From Clostridiaceae bacterium UBA6110 (GTDB lineage Bacteria; Bacillota; Clostridia; Clostridiales; Clostridiaceae), in NCBI GenBank assembly GCA_002428415.1, contig DIWI01000058.1, positions 1 through 51,214 on the forward strand: a DNA stretch of 51,214 nucleotides, given 5' to 3'. Shown here piece after piece: positions 1 to 8,317 of this stretch. Below the pieces are notes generated by a model. It had not been told where the DNA came from. It did no database searches and saw nothing but the letters and a program-made list of their open reading frames with translations. The first letter of the stretch is position 1, and the number at the start of each line of letters is the position of its first letter. Both the position numbers and the translations under genes were made by a program.

Positions 1-629
1 GCACCATAGTCATCGACATGAGCTCAATCGCTCCACTCGCAAGCAGGGAAATTGGCGCAGAGCTTGCCAAGTTCGGCATAGACCTTCTTGATGCACCTGT
101 AAGCGGCGGAGAGCCTAAGGCAATCGACGGCACTCTGTCAGTAATGGTCGGCGGAAACAAGGAAACCTTCGACAAGTGCTACGACATAATGAAGTCGGTG
201 GCAGGATCAGTTGTATATGTTGGAGAAATCGGCGCAGGCAACATAACCAAGCTTGCTAACCAGATCATCGTTGCTCTTAACATAGCGGCAATGAGCGAGG
301 CTCTCGTTCTTGCAAAGAAGGCAGGAGTGGACCCTGAGCTTGTATACAAGGCAATAAGGGGCGGACTTGCAGGAAGCACAGTGCTTGATGCGAAGGCTCC
401 AATGGTACTGGACAGGAGATTCGACCCTGGCTTCAGGATAGAGCTCCACATCAAGGACCTTCAGAATGCTCTTGATACATCACACGAGCTGGCAGCTTCA
501 CTTCCTCTTACCTCGCAGGTAATGGAGATGATGCTCGGGCTTAAGGCTGACGGACTTGAGAAAGAGGACCATTCAGCACTGGTCAAGTACTACGAGAAAC
601 TCAACAATCTCGAAGTAACAAGAAACTAG
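1..629 (+). CDS. garR: 2-hydroxy-3-oxopropionate (tartronate semialdehyde) reductase, 5'-truncated by window edge
   Basis: Reading frame is open from base 3; the N-terminal Rossmann NAD(P)-binding part lies upstream of the window. The visible part starts at the conserved IDMSSI segment, followed by DAPVSGGEP (substrate-binding loop) and GNITKLANQ with the catalytic lysine, then the all-helical C-terminal domain ending LEVTRN. These are hallmarks of the beta-hydroxyacid dehydrogenase family. The enzyme reduces tartronate semialdehyde to glycerate in the cytoplasm, the last common step of glucarate/galactarate breakdown. It lies 14 bases upstream of the glucarate dehydratase gene, so the two are surely co-transcribed. 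By eye more than half the residues match the complete copy at 6511. A related 3-hydroxyisobutyrate dehydrogenase role is possible, but the neighbour favours GarR. Confidence 0.9.
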   Translation, partial: TIVIDMSSIAPLASREIGAELAKFGIDLLDAPVSGGEPKAIDGTLSVMVGGNKETFDKCYDIMKSVAGSVVYVGEIGAGNITKLANQIIVALNIAAMSEALVLAKKAGVDPELVYKAIRGGLAGSTVLDAKAPMVLDRRFDPGFRIELHIKDLQNALDTSHELAASLPLTSQVMEMMLGLKADGLEKEDHSALVKYYEKLNNLEVTRN

Positions 630-643
630 GCGGAGGTAGCGAA

Positions 644-1969
644 ATGACTCCAAAAGTAATAGAGATGACAGTCATTCCGGTAGCGGGCTATGACAGCATG
701 CTGCTAAACCTCTCAGGTGCCCATGGACCATACTTCACTAGGAACCTTGTAATCCTCAGGGATGACACAGGCAACCAGGGAGTGGGAGAGGTTCCGGGCG
801 GAGAAAAGATCAGGCAGACACTTGAGGATTCAAGGGAGCTTGTCGTAGGACAGTCGCTTGGAAACTACAAGAATGTCATGAATGAGATATTCAGCAAGTT
901 CAAGGACAGGGACAAGGAAGGCAGAGGCCTTCAGACCTTCGACCTGAGGACTACGGTTCATGTGGTGACTGCAGTAGAGTCTGCACTCCTGGACCTTCTC
1001 GGAAAGTACCTGGAGGTTCCGGTAGCGGCACTTCTCGGTGACGGCCAGCAGAGGGAAAAGGTAAAGGCACTGGGATATCTGTTCTACATAGCAGACCCTA
1101 AGAAGACTGATCTTGGCTACCTCATCGAGGATGAGTTCAAGGACGACTGGGAAGCTGTAAGAAGATTCGAGGCGATGACTCCGGAAGCCATAGTAAGGCT
1201 TGCTGAGGCAGCTCAGGAAAGATACGGATTCCAGGACTTCAAGCTAAAAGGCGGAGTACTGGACGGCAAAGAGGAAATCAAGGCAATCAAGGCACTCCAC
1301 GAGAGATTCCCTGAAGCAAGGATAACACTTGATCCAAACGGTGCATGGTCACTTGAGGAAGCGGTATCTCTCTGCAAGGATATGCACGGGATAATGGCAT
1401 ACGCTGAGGACCCATGCGGAGCAGAAGCAGGATTCTCCGGAAGGGAAGTCATGGCAGAGTTCAGGAAGAGGACAGGACTTCCTACAGCTACCAACATGAT
1501 CGCGACTGACTGGAGGCAGATGTCCCATGCAGTAGCTCTCCACAGCGTGGATATTCCACTTGCTGACCCTCATTTCTGGACCATGTCCGGATCAGTAAGA
1601 GTTGCGCAGATGTGCAATGAATTCGGGCTGACCTGGGGATCACACTCCAATAACCACTTCGATGTATCCCTTGCCATGTTCTGCCATGCAGCAGCAGCGG
1701 CACCAGGAAACATCACAGCCATAGACACGCACTGGATATGGCAGGATGGACAGGACCTTACCAAGAATGCCATGAAGATAGTCGATGGCGAGGTTACCAT
1801 AGCTAAAGACATGAAGGGACTCGGAATAGAGCTCGATATGGAGAAGGTAATGAAGGCCCATGAACTTTATCTTGAGAAGGGTCTTGGGGCCAGGGATGAC
1901 TCCATGGCAATGCAGTACCTGATCAAGGACTGGAAGTTCGACAACAAGAAGCCTTGTCTGGTCAGGTAG
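644..1969 (+). CDS. gudD: Glucarate dehydratase
   Basis: An enolase-superfamily enzyme of 441 residues, about the family's usual length. It removes water from D-glucarate to give 5-dehydro-4-deoxy-D-glucarate. The FKLKGG motif supplies K200 and K202, the metal-ligand region includes D230 (LDPNGAW) and E255 (AEDPCG), and the Asp/His pair is D308 (LADPHFW) and H334 (GSHSNNHFD). These sit at a constant offset of about five from the E. coli GudD catalytic residues as I remember them (K205, K207, D235, D313, H339). The start ATG follows GGAGGT at a good distance. It is the second gene of the garR-gudD-lyase run, with 14 bases before it and about 50 after it. L-idarate is an alternative substrate for this subgroup. 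Confidence 0.95.
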   Translation: MTPKVIEMTVIPVAGYDSMLLNLSGAHGPYFTRNLVILRDDTGNQGVGEVPGGEKIRQTLEDSRELVVGQSLGNYKNVMNEIFSKFKDRDKEGRGLQTFDLRTTVHVVTAVESALLDLLGKYLEVPVAALLGDGQQREKVKALGYLFYIADPKKTDLGYLIEDEFKDDWEAVRRFEAMTPEAIVRLAEAAQERYGFQDFKLKGGVLDGKEEIKAIKALHERFPEARITLDPNGAWSLEEAVSLCKDMHGIMAYAEDPCGAEAGFSGREVMAEFRKRTGLPTATNMIATDWRQMSHAVALHSVDIPLADPHFWTMSGSVRVAQMCNEFGLTWGSHSNNHFDVSLAMFCHAAAAAPGNITAIDTHWIWQDGQDLTKNAMKIVDGEVTIAKDMKGLGIELDMEKVMKAHELYLEKGLGARDDSMAMQYLIKDWKFDNKKPCLVR

Positions 1970-2023
1970 GCACAATAAGAAATCAACAAGGCTTTTGCCT
2001 TGGTAAGTAAGGATGGAATGAAA

Positions 2024-2911
2024 ATGGATTTTAAACCGTATGGCGTCATACCTCCTCTGGTGACCCCCCTGACCAAAGAGGGTAAGCTTGACGAGAGGGC
2101 ATTGAGGCTGATGATCAATCACCTGATCGCAAACGGGCTGCACGGAGTGTTTCCTGCAGGAACGACAGGCGAGTTCTATGGATTGACAGACGATGAATAC
2201 AGGGAGCTTCTCATGATAACAGTTGACGAGGTAAAGGGCAGGGTTCCTGTCTATGCCGGAGTCAACCACATAACAACAAGGGGAGCAGTAAGGCTGACAG
2301 AAATTGCAGAAGAATGCAAGGTTGATGCTCTGTCGATACTTACCCCGATGTTCATAACCCCGACACAGGAAGACCTAATCAGGCATTATGAGACAATAGC
2401 GAAGAGCACAGCCCTTCCTATACTCATATACAACAACAAGCCCAAGACAGGCGTGGACATGTTCCCTCCGACTGTGGCAAAGCTTGCTGATGTTAAGAAC
2501 ATCATTGGAGTCAAGGACTCGACAGGCGATATGACTAACACCGAGGAATATCTGAGACTTACAAAAGGCAAGGACTTCCACGTAATGATGGGCAGAGATA
2601 CACTGATATACGCAGCTCTCTGCTACGGAGCATCAGGTGCAATAGCATCATGCTCAAACGTGGCACCGAGGATTGCTGCCGACATTTACGACAAGTATAT
2701 GGCAGGCGACAGGGAAGGTGCACTTGAAGCACAGTTCAAGCTTGCTCCGCTCAGGATAGCTTTCAACCTTGGAACATTCCCGGCAGTAATCAAGGAAGGC
2801 CTGGCAATGCAGGGAATTGATGTCGGATGCTGCTACGAACCTGTAGGACCGCTTAAAGAGCATGAAAGAGAGAGCCTGAGGAAGATCCTGAAGGAATTGG
2901 AGCTCATCTGA
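2024..2911 (+). CDS. DHDPS/NAL-family lyase, probably 5-dehydro-4-deoxyglucarate dehydratase or aldolase
   Basis: A TIM-barrel class I lyase of 295 residues. The Schiff-base lysine is K164 (GVKDSTGD), the catalytic tyrosine is Y136 (LIYNNKPKTG), and PAGTTGEFYGL is the usual carboxylate-binding loop. I chose ATG 2024 because AGGATGG at 2010-2016 is correctly spaced for it; an upstream TTG at 2000 and ATG at 2018 are in frame but badly placed. Downstream of gudD this enzyme must process 5-dehydro-4-deoxyglucarate. Family members called KdgD dehydrate and decarboxylate it to 2,5-dioxopentanoate. However, the flanking tartronate semialdehyde reductases imply that the compound is cleaved to pyruvate plus tartronate semialdehyde, so an aldolase role is equally plausible. 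No GarL-type (HpcH/HpaI) aldolase is visible. Confidence 0.85.
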   Translation: MDFKPYGVIPPLVTPLTKEGKLDERALRLMINHLIANGLHGVFPAGTTGEFYGLTDDEYRELLMITVDEVKGRVPVYAGVNHITTRGAVRLTEIAEECKVDALSILTPMFITPTQEDLIRHYETIAKSTALPILIYNNKPKTGVDMFPPTVAKLADVKNIIGVKDSTGDMTNTEEYLRLTKGKDFHVMMGRDTLIYAALCYGASGAIASCSNVAPRIAADIYDKYMAGDREGALEAQFKLAPLRIAFNLGTFPAVIKEGLAMQGIDVGCCYEPVGPLKEHERESLRKILKELELI

Positions 2912-2920
2912 ATCTAGTCT

Positions 2921-2949
2921 TTGACATAAGCTAAAGAGAACTCTATTAT
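2921..2949 (+). promoter_or_regulatory. Sigma-70-type promoter of the PrpR-like activator
   Basis: A perfect -35 TTGACA (2921-2926) and a -10 TATTAT (2944-2949) are separated by exactly 17 bases, 25 bases upstream of the TTG start at 2975. The activator and the flavoprotein gene behind it can therefore be expressed separately from the glucarate genes. Confidence 0.75.
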
Positions 2950-2974
2950 AGTAATAAAAGAGGGAGGTGAGGAC

Positions 2975-4936
2975 TTGGCAAAGATAGCATTTATGGCACC
3001 CAGGGAAGAGATGATTGAGCTTGCAGAAGGTATCGTGAAGAAGATGGATGCTGAGGTCCTCATGCAGCTCTCGACATCAGATAAAATTGTTGAAATGACC
3101 AAGGAAGTCATGGACAAGGGCTATGACGTTGTCATTGCAAGGGGTACCCATGTTTCCATGATAAAAGATTCCGGGCTTGGAATACCTTTGGTTGAAATAA
3201 GGATAACCGGTCAGGAAATCGCTATGCTCATGCATGAAGCAAAAAAGCTTCTTAAAAAGGAGAGGCCTAAGCTTGCTTTCATAGGCTTCGAGAACATGTA
3301 CACGGACATTACGATATTTGGAGACATAGTTGGTGTAGAGGTCAAGACATACCTTGTGAATAACAGGGATGACCTTCTGCCTGCAGTCGATAGGGCAGTG
3401 AGTGAGAAGGCTGATGCAGTAATCGGAGGAGACATAGTAAACACTTATGCCAAAGGGCTTGGTGTACCGTGTCTCTTTTTGGAATCAACTGAAGATTCAA
3501 TAAGCCAGGCATTTGAAATCGCAGAGAAAATTGTAATGGCCCTGGACATTGAGAAGAAGCAGAGCGCTGAATTCAAGGCTGTGGTTGATTACTCCTTTGA
3601 TGCAATAATAAAGACCGATAACAACGGAATAATCACCATATTCAACCACAATGCCGAGGAGAGCTTCAGGACGAAGGACAAGAATGCCATTGGCAAGCGG
3701 ATAACCAATATAATCCCCGAAATAGATTCTGCTGACCTGGCTAAGGTAAAGAAGGGACAGGAGGTGTTCGGCACCATACTGACCCACGACGAGACTGTAT
3801 ATATCGCCAACTTCGCTCCAATCAATGTTGATGGTAAGGTGGAGGGTGTAATATTCTCATTCTCGCCAGTAGAGAAGATTGAGGATATGGCTGCAGAGAT
3901 CAAGAGAGAGATCTATCTTAAAGGTCACATAGCCAAGTACACATTCAAGGACATCCACGGAATATCGAACAAGATGAGAAGCCTTAAGGATATGGCTCTG
4001 AAATATTCCAAGAACAACTCCACTGTCCTCATCTCAGGCGAATCTGGGACAGGCAAGGAGCTCTTTGCCCAGAGCATACACAATGAGAGCCTCAGGAAGA
4101 ACAATCCGTTTGTTGCGGTGAACTGTGCCGCCCTTCCATCGAACCTTCTTGAAAGTGAACTCTTCGGATACGTTGAAGGGGCATTCACAGGGGCTTCAAA
4201 GGGAGGCAAGAGAGGTCTTTTCCATCTTGCGGACACAGGCACCATATTCCTGGATGAGATATCCGAAATGGACCTTTACGGCCAGGTAAGGCTTCTTCGT
4301 GTAATTCAGGAGAAGAACATCATGAGGGTTGGAGACGACAAGGTCACCCCAATAGATGTAAGGATCATAGCTGCGACGAACAAGAACCTTATGGACCTCA
4401 TCAGGCAGGGGAAGTTCAGGGAAGACCTCTACTACAGGCTTAATATTCTCTCACTCCATATTCCTCCACTCAGGGAAAGAAGGGAAGACATCCTGGTGCT
4501 TACAGATTTCTTCACCAGGGAGTACTCAGTTCAGCTCAACAAGAACGTGACCTTCAGTGAAGGCGCAAGAAAGCTGATGAGCGAATATGACTGGTATGGG
4601 AACATAAGGCAGCTGAAGAACTTTGTTGAGAAGGTAGTCACCATCAGCTCTGAAAGGGTGATATCTGAGGAACTGGTCAGATTTCATATCGAGGATAGTT
4701 TTCCTATTGACCAGTCGCAGAAATATGGTACAATTCAGTCCAACGGGTTATCACACGTTGAGGAGATCAAACCCTACACTGAGGCTGGAGAGTATACAAG
4801 GATCGTGGCACTGCTCGACAAGCACTCTGGGAACAGGATTGCTGTGGCCAGAGAACTTGGAATAAGCACTACGACACTCTGGAGGAAAATAAAGAAGTAC
4901 AATATTTCAACGACATACGGAGGGGAGAAGATTTAG
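2975..4936 (+). CDS. Sigma-54-dependent activator, PrpR_N-PAS-AAA+-HTH
   Basis: A 653-residue enhancer-binding protein. Residues 1 to about 195 resemble the PrpR N-terminal sensor (propionate catabolism activator family; two-lobed, ligand-binding), about 197-310 form a PAS domain, and about 330-560 form the AAA+ ATPase. The AAA+ domain has Walker A GESGTGKE, the sigma-54-contacting loop GAFTGA and Walker B FLDEISEM. The C-terminal Fis-type helix-turn-helix ends the protein. The start is TTG, chosen because GGGAGGTG lies five bases upstream and the protein begins immediately with the PrpR_N sequence AKIAFMAPREE. It sits between the glucarate genes and a flavoprotein gene, so it probably senses a glucarate-pathway intermediate and drives an RpoN promoter left of the window. 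That role is inference. Confidence 0.93.
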   Translation: MAKIAFMAPREEMIELAEGIVKKMDAEVLMQLSTSDKIVEMTKEVMDKGYDVVIARGTHVSMIKDSGLGIPLVEIRITGQEIAMLMHEAKKLLKKERPKLAFIGFENMYTDITIFGDIVGVEVKTYLVNNRDDLLPAVDRAVSEKADAVIGGDIVNTYAKGLGVPCLFLESTEDSISQAFEIAEKIVMALDIEKKQSAEFKAVVDYSFDAIIKTDNNGIITIFNHNAEESFRTKDKNAIGKRITNIIPEIDSADLAKVKKGQEVFGTILTHDETVYIANFAPINVDGKVEGVIFSFSPVEKIEDMAAEIKREIYLKGHIAKYTFKDIHGISNKMRSLKDMALKYSKNNSTVLISGESGTGKELFAQSIHNESLRKNNPFVAVNCAALPSNLLESELFGYVEGAFTGASKGGKRGLFHLADTGTIFLDEISEMDLYGQVRLLRVIQEKNIMRVGDDKVTPIDVRIIAATNKNLMDLIRQGKFREDLYYRLNILSLHIPPLRERREDILVLTDFFTREYSVQLNKNVTFSEGARKLMSEYDWYGNIRQLKNFVEKVVTISSERVISEELVRFHIEDSFPIDQSQKYGTIQSNGLSHVEEIKPYTEAGEYTRIVALLDKHSGNRIAVARELGISTTTLWRKIKKYNISTTYGGEKI

Positions 4937-4968
4937 TCTTCTCCTCTCTATTCAAAGGAGGAAGCCAC

Positions 4969-6276
4969 ATGGACAACAGGTTCGGATTCGAAGAGGAAAA
5001 CTTAGGCTATACGCCAAAGGAGGCTGTAGCCGAGGCAAAGAGGTGCCTTGACTGCAAGAAACCTCTGTGCAAGACGGGGTGCCCAATAGAGCAGTCAATC
5101 CCTGAATTCATAAAAGAGGTATCGAAGGGAAACTTCGGTACTGCAAGGCGGATAATATCCGAGAGAAGCAACCTTCCGGCCATATGCGGCAGAGTATGTC
5201 CTCATGAGCTGCAGTGCGAAGGTCATTGCATATTGCATGCCAAAGGCAAGGAGATAAGGGTCGGAAAGCTTGAGAGGTTTGTGGCTGATTTTGACTACGA
5301 GGCAGGGATAATATCTGATTCGCTTGTTGCAAAGACAAGGGGTAAGGTAGCTGTAATAGGTTCTGGTCCGGCAGGGCTTACCGTTGCAGGAGACCTGGCA
5401 AGGCAGGGATTCAATGTTGTGGTCTATGAAGCTCAGGAGGAGCCTGGCGGAGTGCTTCTATATGGCATACCGGAGTTCAGGCTGAACAAGGATGTTGTAA
5501 GAAGGGAAATAGCCAGGATAGCCTCTCTGGGAGTCTCATTCATAACAAATGTCACCGCAGGTGAAAGCTTCACTCTTGAGACGCTGTTCAATGCTGATTT
5601 CGATGCTGTCTTCATTGGAACCGGAACGAACCTGTCCAAGGACCTGAAGCTGCCTGGACGTGAAAATGGCGGAATAGAGCAGGCGAGCTACTTCCTAAGG
5701 ATGGTTGTCATGGCGGGAGAAGGTAAAGTAACCGCTGATGAGGTTCTGATCAATCCGGGCGACAAGGTTGTGGTGGTCGGTGCAGGCAATGTGGCCATGG
5801 ATGCGGCAAGGTCTGCAAAGAGGCTCGGTGCGGGATCCGTCACAGTTGCATACAGGAGAACCGAAAAGGACATGCCGGCGACAAGGGGAGAATATGAAGG
5901 CGCAATCGCTGACGGAGTCGAGTTTAGATTTTCTGCACAGCCCAAGGCTTACGCGGGGCTTGATGGAAAGGTCACCGGGCTTGTGGTGGAGACTGAAGGT
6001 GCTGAAGACATCATTGATGCTGATATCATACTTCTGGCTATCGGATCAAGGCCTGCTAAGAGGATAGTTTCGACAACGCCAGGTATAGAGACTAGTGACA
6101 AGGGCTATGTAATAACAAGAGAGAAGCCTTACGGCATGACTACGCTTGCCGGGGTCTTCGCAGGCGGTGATGTTGTACATGAGCCTGCGACTGTAGTAAG
6201 GGCCATGAAGGAAGCAAAGAAGGTAGCAGATGGAATAGCAGCATATATAGATGCCAAGAAGCTCCTGGGAATATGA
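4969..6276 (+). CDS. NAD(P)-dependent FAD/Fe-S oxidoreductase, GltD/NfnB-like
   Basis: A 435-residue protein of the glutamate-synthase small-subunit family (also NfnB, sulfide dehydrogenase alpha). The N-terminal Fe-S part shows CLDCKKPLCKTGCP and, further on, CGRVCPHELQCEGHC. The FAD-binding fold begins at VIGSGPAGLTVAGDLA, and the NAD(P) fold has VVGAGNVAMDAARSA. Such subunits pass electrons from NAD(P)H through FAD and two [4Fe-4S] clusters to a partner. No GltB or NfnA partner gene is beside it, so the acceptor is unknown. The AAGGAGG box is well placed before ATG. Only 32 bases separate it from the activator gene and a terminator follows, so it is the last gene of that transcript. A role in glucarate metabolism is not obvious. 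Confidence 0.88.
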   Translation: MDNRFGFEEENLGYTPKEAVAEAKRCLDCKKPLCKTGCPIEQSIPEFIKEVSKGNFGTARRIISERSNLPAICGRVCPHELQCEGHCILHAKGKEIRVGKLERFVADFDYEAGIISDSLVAKTRGKVAVIGSGPAGLTVAGDLARQGFNVVVYEAQEEPGGVLLYGIPEFRLNKDVVRREIARIASLGVSFITNVTAGESFTLETLFNADFDAVFIGTGTNLSKDLKLPGRENGGIEQASYFLRMVVMAGEGKVTADEVLINPGDKVVVVGAGNVAMDAARSAKRLGAGSVTVAYRRTEKDMPATRGEYEGAIADGVEFRFSAQPKAYAGLDGKVTGLVVETEGAEDIIDADIILLAIGSRPAKRIVSTTPGIETSDKGYVITREKPYGMTTLAGVFAGGDVVHEPATVVRAMKEAKKVADGIAAYIDAKKLLGI

Positions 6277-6280
6277 CTTA

Positions 6281-6308
6281 AAGAGGCCGCGGTTTCCCGC
6301 GGCCTCTT
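6281..6308 (+). terminator. Rho-independent terminator after the GltD-like gene
   Basis: A perfect 12-bp stem, AAGAGGCCGCGG against CCGCGGCCTCTT, with a TTTC loop, begins five bases after the stop codon. The following T-tract is weak (ATCTT). Confidence 0.8.
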
Positions 6309-6510
6309 ATCTTGGAAGGCCCCGCTAAGGAGTGAGCTCGCGGGACCATGACATGGACAAAATGATAATGAACTCATCATATGAGATGGTATGTCCAGAT
6401 AAATGGATATCGATTTATTTTTTGAATAATGGCGCAGAATGTCAAAATGTGGCAATCTAATTGGATAAGGTTGTATAATAGCCTTATAGATTATTGGGAG
6501 AGTGATAAGC

Positions 6511-7407
6511 ATGAAGAAGATAGGATTTATCGGCATAGGCATTATGGGTGAACCGATGTGCAGGAATACCATGAAAGCCGGATTTGAAACTGTAGTATAC
6601 AACCACCATGACAACGAGAGGGTTCAGAGGCTCGTAAGTGAAGGTGCGGTGCAGGCATATTCTCCAAAAGAGGTGGCAGTCCTTTGTGATGTTGTAATAA
6701 CGATGCTGCCTGATTCACCACAGGTTGAGGAAGTTGCGCTCGGAACAAATGGAATTGTTGAAGGCGGCAGGGAAGGCCTGGTCGTTATAGACATGAGCTC
6801 CATATCCCCTGTGGCAACCAAGAGGATAGCCGCGAAGCTAAAGGAAAAGGGAATCGACTTGATGGATGCGCCTGTAAGCGGAGGAGAGCCTGGTGCTGTT
6901 GCCGGAACCCTTGCAATCATGGTCGGAGGAGAACAGGATGTCTTCGACTCGTGCCATGACATACTCAGGTCAATGGGGTCGACAGTGACACTTGTAGGTT
7001 CTGTCGGCGCAGGGCATACCACAAAGCTTGCCAACAACATGATAGTCGCACTGAACATTGCTGCCGTCTCAGAAGCCATCGCCTTCTGCGTCAAGTCAGG
7101 AGTTGATCCTGAAAAGGTCCATCAGGCTATCAGAGCAGGAAGTGCAGGCTCAAGTGTACTTGATGCCAAGCTTCCTAAGATGGTGTCAGGTGACTTCACT
7201 CCGGGCTTCAAGATGAGCCTTCATATAAAGGACCTGAAGAATGCCCTGGATGCTGGACATGAAATCGGATCTCCTATGCCATTCACAGCAGAAATCATGG
7301 AAATAATGCAGTCACTGAAAGCTGACGGGCATGACAATACAGACCATAGTGCAATCGTAAAGTATTTCGAGTATATGTCCAAGGTCAGTGTCACAAAATT
7401 AAAATAG
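6511..7407 (+). CDS. garR: 2-hydroxy-3-oxopropionate reductase, complete second copy
   Basis: A 298-residue beta-hydroxyacid dehydrogenase. It has the N-terminal dinucleotide fold GFIGIGIMGEPM, the DAPVSGGEP substrate loop at 120-127, and the catalytic lysine K172 in GHTTKLANNM. It reduces tartronate semialdehyde to glycerate. ATG 6511 is preferred over an in-frame GTG at 6502 because GGGAG at 6496-6500 is spaced for the ATG and the family begins MKKIGFIG. It is monocistronic: a terminator precedes it at 6281 and another follows at 7418. It is closely related to the truncated copy at base 1 but separately transcribed, so it may serve another source of tartronate semialdehyde or give basal activity. 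Confidence 0.92.
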   Translation: MKKIGFIGIGIMGEPMCRNTMKAGFETVVYNHHDNERVQRLVSEGAVQAYSPKEVAVLCDVVITMLPDSPQVEEVALGTNGIVEGGREGLVVIDMSSISPVATKRIAAKLKEKGIDLMDAPVSGGEPGAVAGTLAIMVGGEQDVFDSCHDILRSMGSTVTLVGSVGAGHTTKLANNMIVALNIAAVSEAIAFCVKSGVDPEKVHQAIRAGSAGSSVLDAKLPKMVSGDFTPGFKMSLHIKDLKNALDAGHEIGSPMPFTAEIMEIMQSLKADGHDNTDHSAIVKYFEYMSKVSVTKLK

Positions 7408-7417
7408 GTAGTCTTCG

Positions 7418-7450
7418 AACACCTGGTAATTATGCCGGGTGTTTTAGTTT
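7418..7450 (+). terminator. Rho-independent terminator after garR
   Basis: AACACCTGG pairs with CCGGGTGTT (one G-T wobble) around an 8-base loop and is followed by TTAGTTTG. It separates garR from the polysaccharide-regulation operon. Confidence 0.7.
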
Positions 7451-7512
7451 GTATGTCAATTGGATTTGGATAGATATTTATTTAACATCATTACATTTCA
7501 ATATATTTATGG

Positions 7513-7542
7513 TTTACTCAAACAATGAAACTATGGTAGAAT
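7513..7542 (+). promoter_or_regulatory. Sigma-70-type promoter of the wzz-cpsB-cpsD operon
   Basis: The -10 TAGAAT (7537-7542) carries an upstream TG (extended -10). A -35-like TTTACT lies 18 bases upstream, and the first gene starts 38 bases downstream. Confidence 0.55.
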
Positions 7543-7579
7543 GAAGAGTAAATGTATTAAGAATGAAAGGAATTGAACG

Positions 7580-8317
7580 ATGGAAGATGAAATGACGCTT
7601 GATTTGCGAGACCTTTTCTACATGGTAAGGAAAAGGATGAAGCTGATCGTTATTATAACACTTTTATGTACTTTAGCCTCCGGAATCGTAAGCTTTTTCG
7701 TGCTTAAGCCAGTATATGAGGCTCAGACCAGCATTATCGTAGGAAGACCTCAGGGAACTGAGCAGACGGTATATTCGGATATAGTCATGTACCAGAATCT
7801 TGTACAGACATACATACAGATTGCAAAGTCGAAGCTAGTTGCTGATGAGACTGCAGTAAGGCTTGGAGAAGGATTCACGTCAAAGGATGTGCAGTCTGCA
7901 ATAACCGTTACACCACAGTCTGATACGCAGATCATGGTGATCAAGGCGAGGAGCGAAGACCCTTCATTAGCTGTCCAGATCGCCACGGCGGTATCGGGAG
8001 CATTCATTGAGACATCAAAGACAGTCTTTCCAACTGGAGGAGACATACAGATAATGGACAGGGCGCAGGTCCCGACAACTCCTGTGAGCCCGAACAAGAA
8101 GATGAACATAGCGATAGCCTTTCTTATCGGACTTATGGGGTCACTGGGACTCGTGTTTGTGATAGAGTATCTCGACAATACAATCAAATCTGAAGATGAC
8201 GTAGCGAGATATCTTGACCTGCCGGTCATAGGCATAATACCCAAGGAGGCTGAGGATAATGGAGACAAGAGGCGAAAGAATGCTAGACGTTCACAGCCAC
8301 GTGCTTCCAGGGCTTGA
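7580..8317 (+). CDS. Wzz/CpsC-type polysaccharide chain-length regulator and tyrosine-kinase adaptor
   Basis: A 245-residue membrane protein. It has a short cytoplasmic N-terminus (LDLRDLFYMVRKRMK), a first membrane helix at about 21-42, a long extracytoplasmic Wzz domain, and a second helix at about 173-195 preceded by the proline-rich PTTPVSPNKK motif typical of the family. In Firmicutes this transmembrane subunit (CpsC, YwqC) activates a separate cytoplasmic BY-kinase through its short C-terminal tail, which here is very basic (KRRKNARRSQ). Its 3' end overlaps the next gene, so translation is coupled. It should set export chain length of a capsule or exopolysaccharide, but no polymer-synthesis genes follow. 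Confidence 0.88.
   Translation: MEDEMTLDLRDLFYMVRKRMKLIVIITLLCTLASGIVSFFVLKPVYEAQTSIIVGRPQGTEQTVYSDIVMYQNLVQTYIQIAKSKLVADETAVRLGEGFTSKDVQSAITVTPQSDTQIMVIKARSEDPSLAVQIATAVSGAFIETSKTVFPTGGDIQIMDRAQVPTTPVSPNKKMNIAIAFLIGLMGSLGLVFVIEYLDNTIKSEDDVARYLDLPVIGIIPKEAEDNGDKRRKNARRSQPRASRA

Noticed and set aside
1640..2269. 209-codon leftward reading frame over gudD and the lyase gene
   Set aside because: It spans two convincing genes on the opposite strand and resembles no protein family; a shadow frame.
6450..6479. RpoN-like TGGCAATCTAATTGGA before garR, beside TATAAT
   Set aside because: The essential -12 GC reads GG. The TATAAT at 6474 has only a poor -35, so neither promoter type is well supported.
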